Assembly: GCA_016707885.1 (NCBI GenBank)
Contig: JADJGU010000006.1
Span: 76,806-140,805, forward strand
Origin: Sphingomonadales bacterium
GTDB lineage: Bacteria > Pseudomonadota > Alphaproteobacteria > Sphingomonadales > Sphingomonadaceae
DNA: 64,000 nucleotides
Direction: 5' to 3'
Position numbers and translations under genes: made by a program. This document shows, piece by piece, positions 26,276 through 35,062 of this stretch (position 1 is its first letter; each line of letters begins with the position of its first letter). The notes beneath the pieces were generated by a model. It saw only the letters and a list, made by a program, of their open reading frames with translations, had not been told where the DNA came from and made no database searches.

Positions 26276-28675
26276 TCAGTGTGTGACCGTCGCCCCTGCC
26301 GCAGGTGCGGCTGCGGGTGGTTGCAAGGCTGCCAGCTCGTCGGCTTCGGTCCACTCAACCGGCACTAACGGAGCAACAAGTGCCCGCGCCAAAACCTGAT
26401 CAACATGCGTTACCGGGATGATCTCTAGCCCTTCTTTGATGTTGGCAGGTATTTCGGCCAAATCCTTTTCATTTTCCTGCGGGATCAGCACGGTCTTGAT
26501 GCCGCCGCGCAAAGCAGCCAGCAGTTTTTCCTTCAGGCCGCCAATCGGCAGCACACGTCCACGCAGCGTAACCTCTCCGGTCATCGCGACATCGCGGTGC
26601 ACGGCAATGCCGGTCAATGTCGACACGATAGCGGTCACCATGCCAATGCCAGCCGATGGACCATCCTTGGGAACCGCCCCTTCGGGCAAGTGGATATGCA
26701 CATCCTTGCGGTTGAAGATCGACGGCTTGATGCCATAGCTGGGCGCACGCGCCTTCACATAAGATAGAGCCGCCTGGATCGACTCACTCATCACTTCGCC
26801 CAGCTTACCGGTCGTCTTGATCTGGCCCTTGCCGCCAACGGTAACCGCTTCGATAGTGAGCAGTTCGCCGCCAACTTCGGTCCAGGCAAGCCCGGTTACA
26901 GCACCAATCTGGTTTTCATCTTCGCCAATGCCGTGGCGATATTTGCGTACGCCAGAGAATTCGGCGAGATTTTCCGGTGTCACCGAAACGCTCTTCGCCT
27001 TGCCTTCCAATATACGACGCAGCGCCTTGCGGGCCAATTTGGCTATTTCGCGCTCCAATGTCCGAACGCCCGCCTCCCGCGTGTAATAGCGTATCAGGTC
27101 GCGCAGCGCATCATCGCTGACGTCAAATTCGCCCTTCTTGAGGCCATGCGCGCTAACCTGCTTTTCAACCAGATGACGTTTGGCAATTTCAAGCTTCTCG
27201 TCTTCGGTGTAACCTTCGAGCCGGATGATCTCCATGCGGTCGAGCAAAGGCTGCGGCAGGTTCATGCTGTTCGCAGTGGTCACGAACATCACGTCCGATA
27301 GGTCGAGATCGATTTCGAGATAGTGATCGTTGAACTTGTTGTTCTGTTCGGGGTCGAGCACCTCGAGCAGTGCCGACGCCGGATCGCCGCGGAAATCCTG
27401 GCCGAGCTTGTCAATCTCGTCGAGCAGGAACAGCGGGTTCATCGTCCCGGCTTTTTTCAGGTTGGACGCAATCTTGCCGGGCATTGAACCGATATAAGTC
27501 CGCCGGTGCCCGCGGATTTCGGCTTCATCACGAACCCCACCCAGCGACTGACGGATGAATTCGCGCCCGGTCGCCTTTGCAATCGACTTGCCAAGCGAGG
27601 TCTTGCCCACACCGGGAGGGCCTACGAGACAGAGGATCGGCCCCTTCAACTTGTTGGTGCGTGCCTGTACGGCCAGATATTCGATAATCCGGTCTTTGAC
27701 CTTTTCGAGAGCGAAATGGTCTGCATCCAGAATATCCTGCGCCTTGGCGATATCGCGCTTCAGTTTGGAACGTTTGCCCCATGGCACGCCGAGCAATGCG
27801 TCGAGATAGTTGCGCACAACGGTCGCCTCAGCCGACATAGGCGCCATGCTGCGCAGCTTCTTCATTTCCGCTTGCGCTTTGGCCTTGGCCTCCTTCGAAA
27901 GCTTCAGCGTATCTATCTTGGTCTGCAGTTCTGCGAGCTCGTCGCCGCCTTCTTCATCGCCATTGCCCAGCTCACGCTGGATCGCTTTCAACTGCTCATT
28001 CAGATAATATTCGCGCTGCGACTTCTCCATCTGGCGCTTCACGCGGCCGCGAATTTTCTTTTCAACCTGCAGAACGCCCAGTTCACCTTCCATGAAGGCA
28101 AACGCCATTTCGAGGCGCTTGAGCGGGTCGGCTTCAACCAGCAGCGACTGCTTGTCGGAAACCTTCAGGTTGATGTTGGCCGCAACGGCATCCGCCAATT
28201 GCGCAGCATCGTTGATTTCAGCCAATTGCACCGCCGTTTCCGCCGGCATCTTCTTGTTGAGCTTAGAATATTGCTCAAACTGCTCGATCACCGAGCGCAT
28301 CAAGGCTGTTGTTTCCGGGCCTTCGCTCGCTGCGTCGGCCATGGCCTCTACTTCGGCTTCGACATAGTCGGCGGCGCGATTGTGCAAGCGCAGCAAGCTC
28401 GCGCGCTGTTTTCCCTCGACCAGCACCCGGACTGTGCCGTCGGGTAATTTGAGCAACTGCATAATCGTCGCGGTTACGCCGACGGTGTAGAGATCATCAT
28501 AATCAGGATCGTCTTCAGCCGGATCGAGCTGGGCGACGAGGAAAATCTCCTTGTCCGCCGCCATCGCTTTTTCAAGCGCAACGACCGATTTGTCGCGACC
28601 GACAAACAGCGGCACGACCATTCCGGGGAAAACAACAATGTCGCGCAAGGGCAAAAGGGGCAAAGATATAGTCAT
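26276..28675 (-). CDS. lon: ATP-dependent protease Lon
   Basis: Cytoplasmic AAA+ serine protease that degrades misfolded and regulatory proteins. The ATG at 28675 with GGAG five bases upstream gives 799 residues. Domains in order: N-terminal LON substrate-binding domain from residue 3, a long coiled-coil linker (about 190-290), the AAA+ module with Walker A GPPGVGKTS and Walker B LFLLDEIDKLG, and the C-terminal protease with the Ser-Lys dyad in PKDGPSAGIG and GLKEKLLAA. In many bacteria hup follows lon, as here. Confidence 0.98.
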   Translation of the reverse strand: MTISLPLLPLRDIVVFPGMVVPLFVGRDKSVVALEKAMAADKEIFLVAQLDPAEDDPDYDDLYTVGVTATIMQLLKLPDGTVRVLVEGKQRASLLRLHNRAADYVEAEVEAMADAASEGPETTALMRSVIEQFEQYSKLNKKMPAETAVQLAEINDAAQLADAVAANINLKVSDKQSLLVEADPLKRLEMAFAFMEGELGVLQVEKKIRGRVKRQMEKSQREYYLNEQLKAIQRELGNGDEEGGDELAELQTKIDTLKLSKEAKAKAQAEMKKLRSMAPMSAEATVVRNYLDALLGVPWGKRSKLKRDIAKAQDILDADHFALEKVKDRIIEYLAVQARTNKLKGPILCLVGPPGVGKTSLGKSIAKATGREFIRQSLGGVRDEAEIRGHRRTYIGSMPGKIASNLKKAGTMNPLFLLDEIDKLGQDFRGDPASALLEVLDPEQNNKFNDHYLEIDLDLSDVMFVTTANSMNLPQPLLDRMEIIRLEGYTEDEKLEIAKRHLVEKQVSAHGLKKGEFDVSDDALRDLIRYYTREAGVRTLEREIAKLARKALRRILEGKAKSVSVTPENLAEFSGVRKYRHGIGEDENQIGAVTGLAWTEVGGELLTIEAVTVGGKGQIKTTGKLGEVMSESIQAALSYVKARAPSYGIKPSIFNRKDVHIHLPEGAVPKDGPSAGIGMVTAIVSTLTGIAVHRDVAMTGEVTLRGRVLPIGGLKEKLLAALRGGIKTVLIPQENEKDLAEIPANIKEGLEIIPVTHVDQVLARALVAPLVPVEWTEADELAALQPPAAAPAAGATVTH

Positions 28676-28792
28676 AGACACTCCGACCACACCGAAATGC
28701 GGCGCGGTAACTTGCTCTCAATATGAGCCGGATTTTGCGTCTTTCAACAGCGCGACGCGCAATTGCCCGAATTTCCTGTGCAAAAGGCGGGG

Positions 28793-29128
28793 TTAGAACG
28801 GCAGTTTGAAACCCGGAGGCAGCGGCAAGCCGCTCGTCATCTTGCCCATTTCCGCATTGCTGGCACTGTCTGCCTTTTCACGTGCGTCGTTGAACGCGGC
28901 AACAACCAGATCTTCCAACATCTGTTTGTCCGACGGGACGATCAGGCTGTCGTCAATTGACAGTCCGATAATCCGCCCCTTTGCAGACGCCCGGACTTTT
29001 ACCAGACCGCCGCCCGAAACACCCTCGACTTCAATGGTGTCGAGTTTACCTTGCGCTTCTTCCATCTGCTTCTGGATGGTTTGCGCGGCCTCCTGTGCGG
29101 CCTTCATCATATCTTCAATGCTTTTCAT
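28793..29128 (-). CDS. ybaB: YbaB/EbfC-family nucleoid-associated protein
   Basis: Small DNA-binding protein of 111 residues. The N-terminal helix (MKSIEDMMKAAQEAAQTIQK) and the motif VEVEGVSGGG-like segment EVEGVSGGGLVKV are typical of the family. It overlaps the end of dnaX by ATGA, the standard dnaX-ybaB arrangement; the recR gene that often follows is not present before lon. Confidence 0.94.
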   Translation of the reverse strand: MKSIEDMMKAAQEAAQTIQKQMEEAQGKLDTIEVEGVSGGGLVKVRASAKGRIIGLSIDDSLIVPSDKQMLEDLVVAAFNDAREKADSASNAEMGKMTSGLPLPPGFKLPF

Positions 29129-30861
29129 GCTCTTAAGCTCCGAACCTCAGCCTGCCTGTCGGGAGAGATCAGGCGACCATCTACACTAACTTCCGCATCG
29201 GGAAAGGCGTCAAGCGCCGCTTTAACCAACGGGGATTCGAGTATCTCGCGATTGGCTTGCGCTTCTTGCAACCGCTCCAATTCAAGCAATGTCGGCTGAG
29301 CTTCACCGTCCGCCTCTTCAACATCCCAACGCTCCCCAGTGGCGCGGAACAACGCTTCGCGCAACTCGGTCAGAAAGCCTTGATGGACTGGTCCAGCCAA
29401 CTGATACGTCAGCTTAGGCGGCGCATATGCGACCACCCGCATCACATCATGCATCGTCGCAGCGAGATTCACAAAACCGCTCTTGTCCAGTTGCGCCACC
29501 AATGGACCAAAATTCATAGGCAAAGCCGCGGAGCTGGCAGTTGCAGCGGAGGAATCACCCGAGATATGCGGCTCCGTTGCAGCCGGCGCGGGCACCGGTC
29601 CATTTTGCAAAAGACGCGCAAGCTCACCCGGGTCGGGCATGCTGGCGCCGTGCAGCACGCGCAAAAGCGCCATATCGCAACTTTCGAGCGGCAGACTGGC
29701 GCGTGCGACCTCCTCATGCCCTTTCAGCAGCAACTGCCACAGCCGGTGGAGCATCGGGAAGGACAGCTTGTCGGCCCAGCCATCGATCTGCTCGCGCGCA
29801 TCTTCGGGCAAAGTCGCGTCGTGAGGGCTGCCAATTTTCGCCAGCGTCACCAGATGAACTTCGCGCAGCAGCCCTGCCAAAGTCGCGGCGGGCTCAACAC
29901 CCAGGCTATATTGATGCTTGGCTTCTTGCAATACAGCCCGCGCTTCACCTGCCAACAGCAATCCAAACAGCCGGCGGACAGCTGAGCGGTCTGACAGCCC
30001 GAGCATCGAGCGCACTTGCGCAGCGCTGACCACGCCGTCGCCATCAAGATCGGCATGCGCTATCGCCTGATCGAGAATCGAAAGCCCATCGCGAACTGAC
30101 CCTTCTGCGGCCTGTGCGACCAAAGCCAGTGCTTCGCCATCGGCATTCACGCCCTCTTTTGCACAGACCTCGGCAAAGTGCGCCGTCAGCTTTTCGACCG
30201 AAATCCGCTTGAGATCAAAACGCTGGCACCGCGATAGCACGGTGATCGGAACCTTGTTGACCTCGGTCGTGGCGAACAGGAATTTGACATGTGCGGGGGG
30301 CTCTTCAAGTGTCTTCAACAACGCGTTAAACGCGTTTTTGGACAGCATGTGCACTTCGTCGATGATGTAAATCTTATAACGCGCCGAAACCGCAGCATAG
30401 CGCACTGCTTCAATGATTTCGCGGACATCGTCGACACCGGTATGGCTGGCGGCATCCATTTCGATGACATCGATATGGCGCCCCTCAGCAATTGCCGTGC
30501 ACGGCTCACATTTTCCGCAGGGATCGATTGTCGGCCCGCCCTGGCCATCCGGACCGATGCAGTTCAACGCTTTGGCAATCAGGCGCGCAGTCGAGGTTTT
30601 CCCAACCCCGCGTACACCCGTCATCAAAAAGGCGTGTGCCAACCGGTCGCGCTTTATTGCATTACCCAGCGTCTGGACCATCGCATCCTGACCGATGAGC
30701 TCCGCAAAATTCTGCGGACGATATTTGCGCGCGAGCACGCGGTATGGCGTTGCTTTTTCTAAAGCCGGTGTCGCCGGAGCAAGACCAAGCCCGAGCGCAT
30801 CGTCAGGCATGTCCGGATCGCGTTCCGGGGCAGTCTCGATCAGTGAATCGTCCATAGCCAT
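29125..30861 (-). CDS. dnaX: DNA polymerase III subunits gamma/tau
   Basis: Clamp-loader ATPase of the replicative polymerase. The 578-residue protein has an N-terminal extension of about 38 residues, then the AAA+ domain with Walker A TGVRGVGKTS (residues 81-90), a four-cysteine zinc module around CGKCEPC, the Walker B region IIDEVHML and the SRC motif in LSRCQRFDL. The C-terminal part fits tau, which contacts polymerase and helicase. The first two codons offer ATG at 30861 or 30855; no clear ribosome binding site decides between them. Confidence 0.96.
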   Translation of the reverse strand: MAMDDSLIETAPERDPDMPDDALGLGLAPATPALEKATPYRVLARKYRPQNFAELIGQDAMVQTLGNAIKRDRLAHAFLMTGVRGVGKTSTARLIAKALNCIGPDGQGGPTIDPCGKCEPCTAIAEGRHIDVIEMDAASHTGVDDVREIIEAVRYAAVSARYKIYIIDEVHMLSKNAFNALLKTLEEPPAHVKFLFATTEVNKVPITVLSRCQRFDLKRISVEKLTAHFAEVCAKEGVNADGEALALVAQAAEGSVRDGLSILDQAIAHADLDGDGVVSAAQVRSMLGLSDRSAVRRLFGLLLAGEARAVLQEAKHQYSLGVEPAATLAGLLREVHLVTLAKIGSPHDATLPEDAREQIDGWADKLSFPMLHRLWQLLLKGHEEVARASLPLESCDMALLRVLHGASMPDPGELARLLQNGPVPAPAATEPHISGDSSAATASSAALPMNFGPLVAQLDKSGFVNLAATMHDVMRVVAYAPPKLTYQLAGPVHQGFLTELREALFRATGERWDVEEADGEAQPTLLELERLQEAQANREILESPLVKAALDAFPDAEVSVDGRLISPDRQAEVRSLRA

Positions 30862-30910
30862 CGAATAGGACGGCGCGGCGCTTTTGTCGAAGGGCTAATT
30901 GCTGCGCAAA

Positions 30911-31888
30911 TCAATTGCCGGCGAGACGTCGCGCAAAATGCGACTGCACTGCCGACGAAACCGAACGCGCAATCTTTGCCTGTCCTTCGCGGGATGCCAG
31001 AAACTCCGCATCTTCCCGATTGCTGATATATCCTGTTTCAAACAGGATTGATGGCGTATCGGGGGCCTTCAGCACTATGAACGAAGCAAATTTGTGGGAA
31101 TTTCCACGTAACACCATATTGGGCTTGGCTTCCCGCAGCAGCAATTTGGCAAAGCTGGCAGAAACGTTCATCGTTTCGCGCTGGGTCAGATCAATCAGAA
31201 TAGAGGACACTTCTGTGTCCTGCCCTCCCAGATTGACGCCATTGATAATATCAGCCTTGTTCTCGCGGGCAGCTAGCCTTTGCGCCTCGCGGTCAGAAGC
31301 GACCTCGGACAGCGTGTACACAGTTCCGCCACGCGCATCCTCGTTTTCGGCGGCGTCTGCATGGATGGAAATGAACAGATCGGCCTTTAACCGTCGCGCA
31401 ATTCCATAGCGGTCCTGCAGCACCAGAAAGCCGTCTCCGTCTCGGGTCAGCGCAACCCGGACGCGTCCCGTCGCCACCAATTGATCGCGGATTGCGAGGG
31501 CGATGTCCAGGGTCACATCTTTTTCGCGTTTTCCACTATGGGGACTAATCGCGCCAGGATCATGCCCCCCATGCCCGGCGTCGAGCACGACCAGCGGTAA
31601 CCGGGAGTCCGCAGGACCGTGGATTTTTGGAAGCCCTTTGCCAGAACCCTTGCCAATCGGAGCCGTAACTTCATACCGCCTTTTGGGTGGTTCCGAACGG
31701 AAGTGGCTCGATTGCAGGATTTCGCTGCGCGTGCGCATATTTGCGGTCGGCTCGAACAATTGCTTGTCAGCTACCATGACGGGTTGAACGGCGAATGCCG
31801 AGAACAAAGCAATGGCAGCAAACATCATTGCCCCGATATGCAGTTTTTGCGTCGCTTCCGTCCAGCCGAATTTGTCGAACACTCGCAA
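30911..31888 (-). CDS. N-acetylmuramoyl-L-alanine amidase (AmiC-type, Amidase_3)
   Basis: Periplasmic zinc amidase that cuts the bond between muramic acid and the stem peptide during cell separation. The 325-residue protein has an N-terminal hydrophobic segment (about residues 20-40) acting as signal or anchor. The catalytic domain begins at VVLDAGHGGHDPGA, has the second His in ISIHADA and the essential Glu in LFETGYISN. There is no AMIN domain of normal length between signal and catalytic part; the linker is only about 60 residues. Confidence 0.92.
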   Translation of the reverse strand: MRVFDKFGWTEATQKLHIGAMMFAAIALFSAFAVQPVMVADKQLFEPTANMRTRSEILQSSHFRSEPPKRRYEVTAPIGKGSGKGLPKIHGPADSRLPLVVLDAGHGGHDPGAISPHSGKREKDVTLDIALAIRDQLVATGRVRVALTRDGDGFLVLQDRYGIARRLKADLFISIHADAAENEDARGGTVYTLSEVASDREAQRLAARENKADIINGVNLGGQDTEVSSILIDLTQRETMNVSASFAKLLLREAKPNMVLRGNSHKFASFIVLKAPDTPSILFETGYISNREDAEFLASREGQAKIARSVSSAVQSHFARRLAGN

Positions 31889-32355
31889 AAAGCACGTTTT
31901 TCAAAATTGAAACGATGCCGGGCACCGAAAGGCAGAGAGGATTTGGCGATCAGGTGATGATGCTGTGATGCATCCAAAAAGCCATCGCGCATGCGAACGC
32001 TTGCCGATGTCGGCAAGCGGTGCTAGCAGTCTATACCACTGGCCAATGCCGTATCCGGCAAAGCCAGAAGAGCACCGGAAATCAATTGTTTCCGGTTATT
32101 TAACAGGTTGATGCTGCATGATGCATGAAATTTCCCCTTCCGCCGCGCCCATTGGGTTCGGTGTGTTGGCGGCAAATTACGCCCGCGCAAATAGCGCCCG
32201 CGGTGCCCATACAGCAGACGCAGTCGTATCCGGTTACCGTTCTGAGGCTGATGGAGCTTATCTTCACTCCCCGATGGTCGCCTTCAATCATACAAGAAAA
32301 TTGAACCGCAATCATGCGCCCCATCGGCGCGATGTAGCGGTCTGGAGTTATAACA
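31889..32355 (+). other. Long gene-free leader region upstream of rne
   Basis: These 467 bases separate the divergent amidase and rne genes. They hold a perfect palindrome CGCTTGCCGA-TG-TCGGCAAGCG at 31998-32019, followed by a TATACC-like stretch at 32032-32037 that could be a -10 element. If so, rne would have a leader of about 310 bases, comparable to the long autoregulatory leader known for E. coli rne. The closing bases TCTGGAG supply the rne ribosome binding site. No gene is convincing here. Confidence 0.45.
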
Positions 32356-34950
32356 ATGAAAACGCGCATGCTTATCGACGCGCGGCATCGGGAGGAGACC
32401 CGCGTTGCCGTCGTCACTGGGAACACGATCGAGGAGTTTGATTTTGAATCTGCCGAGCACAAACAGCTCAAAGGCAATATCTATCTAGCCAAGGTCACCC
32501 GCGTCGAACCGTCGCTGCAGGCAGCCTTTGTCGACTATGGCGGCAACCGCCATGGCTTCTTGGCTTTCAGCGAAATCCACCCCGACTATTACCAGATACC
32601 GAAAGAGGATCGTGAACGCCTTCTGGCCGAAGAAGCCGAAGCAGCTGCTGAGGAAGCCGCCCTGCGCGAGCAGGAAGAGGACGAAGAAGACGAACCCGGC
32701 AACATCATTCGCTCCGCTGCACATGACAGCGAAGACAGCGATTTCATCGAAGTCGAGAGCGATGACCGTATCGACACAATCGACATCTCTGAAGGTGAAG
32801 AACCCGATCTCGACGTCAATGGCGAAGAAATTGACGAGACATCCGAAGAGTCCGGCGATGGAGACGAGGATGGCGAAAGTCAGCAGCGTGGACGCAACAA
32901 CCGCCGTCGTCGTGGACGTGGTGGACGCAGCAGCAGCTTAGCCAAAGCCAGTGACGAGGTACGCGCCAAGCGTATGAACCTGCGTCGCCGTTACAAGATT
33001 CAGGACGTCATCCATCGGCGTCAGGTATTGCTGGTTCAGGTCGTGAAGGAAGAGCGTGGCAATAAAGGCGCCGCGTTGACCACCTATCTCAGCCTCGCTG
33101 GCCGCTATTGCGTGCTTATGCCGAATACCAGCCATGGCGGTGGTATTAGTCGCAAGATCAACAGCGCAACCGACCGGAAGCGGCTCAAGTCGATCATGTC
33201 CGACCTGAAGCTGCCCGCAACCATGGGCTGCATCATCCGCACCGCCGGTCTTGCGCGCACCAAGCCCGAGATAAAGCGCGACTTTGATTATCTCGCACGG
33301 CTTTGGGACGAGATCCGCGAACGCACGCTAAAAGGTGCGGCACCAATGCTCATCCACACCGACAGCGACCTGATCAAGCGTGCCATTCGCGATATCTACA
33401 ACAAGGATATCGACGAGGTCATGGTCGAAGGTGCCTACGGCTACAAGGCCGCAAAAGATTTTATGAAACTGCTGATGCCGAGCCATGCAAAGCGCGTGCA
33501 GCATTATTCCGACCCGGTGTCGCTGTTCCAGCGCCACGGCGTGGAAGACCAGCTCAATGCCATGTACCAACCGGTCGTGCAGTTGAAGTCCGGCGGCTAT
33601 ATCGTCATCAACCCGACCGAAGCATTGGTTTCGATTGACATCAACTCTGGCCGTTCAACCAAAGAGCACGGCATCGAGCAGACCGCGCTTGCAACCAATT
33701 TGGAAGCAGCGCGCGAAATCGCCCGGCAGTTGCGCCTTCGGGATATGGCGGGCCTGATTGTCATAGACTTTATCGACATGGACCACCATTCGAACGCCCG
33801 AAAAGTCGAGCGTGCGATGAAAGAAGCGCTGAAGAATGACCGCGCCCGCATCCAGGTTGGCCGCATCTCCAGCTTCGGGCTGATGGAAATGAGCCGCCAG
33901 CGGCTGCGCACCGGCGTGCTCGAAGCCTCGACTCGCGAATGTCCGCATTGCGAAGGCACAGGCCTGGTACGTACGGCATCATCCTCGGCCCTCTCCGCGC
34001 TTCGCCTCATCGAAGAAGAGGCCGCCCGCGGCCATGGCAGCCAGATCACTCTGCAGGCGAGCCAGGAAGCGACAATCTACATCCTCAACAACAAGCGTAG
34101 CGAGCTTGCCGAAATCGAGGATCGTTACCATGTTCGCGTCGAAGTTTTACCGAATGGTGAAGTTGAAGGCGCGAAGATGACCGTCACGGCATCGGGCCCG
34201 CGGCCCGAACGCCCAGCCATTCCGGCTCCAATCATCGACGCCGACGAAGACGAATATGAAGAAGATATCGTCGACGAAGAAATCGAAGAGGAATATGTGG
34301 AAACCCCGGCCCGGCGCGACGACAGCGAAGAGCGCAACAGCCGCAGGAAGCGTCGTCGGCGCGGACGGCGTGGCGGTCGCAATCGCGACCGTGAAACCGA
34401 GGGTGAAGAAACGGACGAATCTGAAGTTCGCACCGAAGGCGATGAACCTGTAGCGCAGGAAATAGTCGATAACGGCGAAGTATCCGAGAAGCCAAAACGC
34501 AGCCGTCGCGGCGGGCGTGGTGGCCGGGGTGGCAAGGCCAGAGCCGAAACGTCAGCCGATGATGGTGCATTAGCAACCGAATCCGAAGCCGTACAAGTCG
34601 AAGCGTCGGCAGAAGAAGCACCTGCAAAGCCCAAAAGGCGGACGCGGGCTAAGGCGGAGCCAGTTGAGACTGCCGAGCTAGCGCCCGAAGCTGAAGTGCA
34701 AGCCGAAGCAGAAGCGCCGAAGAAGGCAGCGCCAAAACCGCGCAGCCGCAAAAAAGCAGCTGCAGCAACGCCAGAAACTGTGGTCGAAGCAGAAGCAGAA
34801 GCGGCAAGCGAAGCTCCGAAACCGAAATCGCGTGCCCGTAAATCAGCGGCAAAGACTGCTGAACCTGAAGGTGATTCGGTCTCAGCCGACGCAGGCCAGA
34901 ATGAGGATGGTTCGCCGCGCAAGGGTTGGTGGCAACGCACCTTTGGTTGA
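32356..34950 (+). CDS. rne: Ribonuclease E
   Basis: Endoribonuclease for mRNA decay and rRNA/tRNA processing. The 864-residue protein starts MKTRMLIDARHREETRVAVV. The S1 domain (from about residue 36) is interrupted by an acidic insertion (about residues 92-178) and an Arg/Gly-rich patch, a feature known from alphaproteobacterial RNase E. The catalytic DNase I-like domain follows, and the zinc-link CPHCEGTG has cysteines 529 and 532. The C-terminal third is a low-complexity scaffold alternating Glu-rich and Arg-rich blocks (for example RRRGRRGGRNRDRE), likely binding RNA and degradosome partners. A GGAG ribosome binding site precedes the ATG. Confidence 0.96.
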   Translation: MKTRMLIDARHREETRVAVVTGNTIEEFDFESAEHKQLKGNIYLAKVTRVEPSLQAAFVDYGGNRHGFLAFSEIHPDYYQIPKEDRERLLAEEAEAAAEEAALREQEEDEEDEPGNIIRSAAHDSEDSDFIEVESDDRIDTIDISEGEEPDLDVNGEEIDETSEESGDGDEDGESQQRGRNNRRRRGRGGRSSSLAKASDEVRAKRMNLRRRYKIQDVIHRRQVLLVQVVKEERGNKGAALTTYLSLAGRYCVLMPNTSHGGGISRKINSATDRKRLKSIMSDLKLPATMGCIIRTAGLARTKPEIKRDFDYLARLWDEIRERTLKGAAPMLIHTDSDLIKRAIRDIYNKDIDEVMVEGAYGYKAAKDFMKLLMPSHAKRVQHYSDPVSLFQRHGVEDQLNAMYQPVVQLKSGGYIVINPTEALVSIDINSGRSTKEHGIEQTALATNLEAAREIARQLRLRDMAGLIVIDFIDMDHHSNARKVERAMKEALKNDRARIQVGRISSFGLMEMSRQRLRTGVLEASTRECPHCEGTGLVRTASSSALSALRLIEEEAARGHGSQITLQASQEATIYILNNKRSELAEIEDRYHVRVEVLPNGEVEGAKMTVTASGPRPERPAIPAPIIDADEDEYEEDIVDEEIEEEYVETPARRDDSEERNSRRKRRRRGRRGGRNRDRETEGEETDESEVRTEGDEPVAQEIVDNGEVSEKPKRSRRGGRGGRGGKARAETSADDGALATESEAVQVEASAEEAPAKPKRRTRAKAEPVETAELAPEAEVQAEAEAPKKAAPKPRSRKKAAAATPETVVEAEAEAASEAPKPKSRARKSAAKTAEPEGDSVSADAGQNEDGSPRKGWWQRTFG

Positions 34951-34959
34951 TGTGACAAA

Positions 34960-35019
34960 CCCGGAGAACAGTTCGCCGATCCACCCGAAACGGGTGAGCC
35001 ATTGGTGGCGTTCTCCGGG
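34960..35019. other. Nested hairpin between rne and the M48 peptidase gene
   Basis: A ten-base stem CCCGGAGAAC / GTTCTCCGGG (34960-34969 with 35010-35019) encloses a second hairpin CACCCG-AAA-CGGGTG (34982-34996). No T-run follows, so it may stabilise the 3' end of the rne mRNA or act as a weak terminator or processing site. Confidence 0.6.
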
Positions 35020-35062
35020 AGTCTTCAGCAGCGGTTCATCCCGCAAGCCCCAACAGGCGTCT

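Noticed and set aside
27506..28447. Open frame of 313 codons opposite lon
   Set aside because: Mirror reading of the Lon N-terminal and linker regions, rich in Leu, Phe, Arg and Gln, without start signals.
32100..32477. Minus-strand open frame over the rne leader and start
   Set aside because: Overlaps the rne start codon and the conserved N-terminus; no family features.
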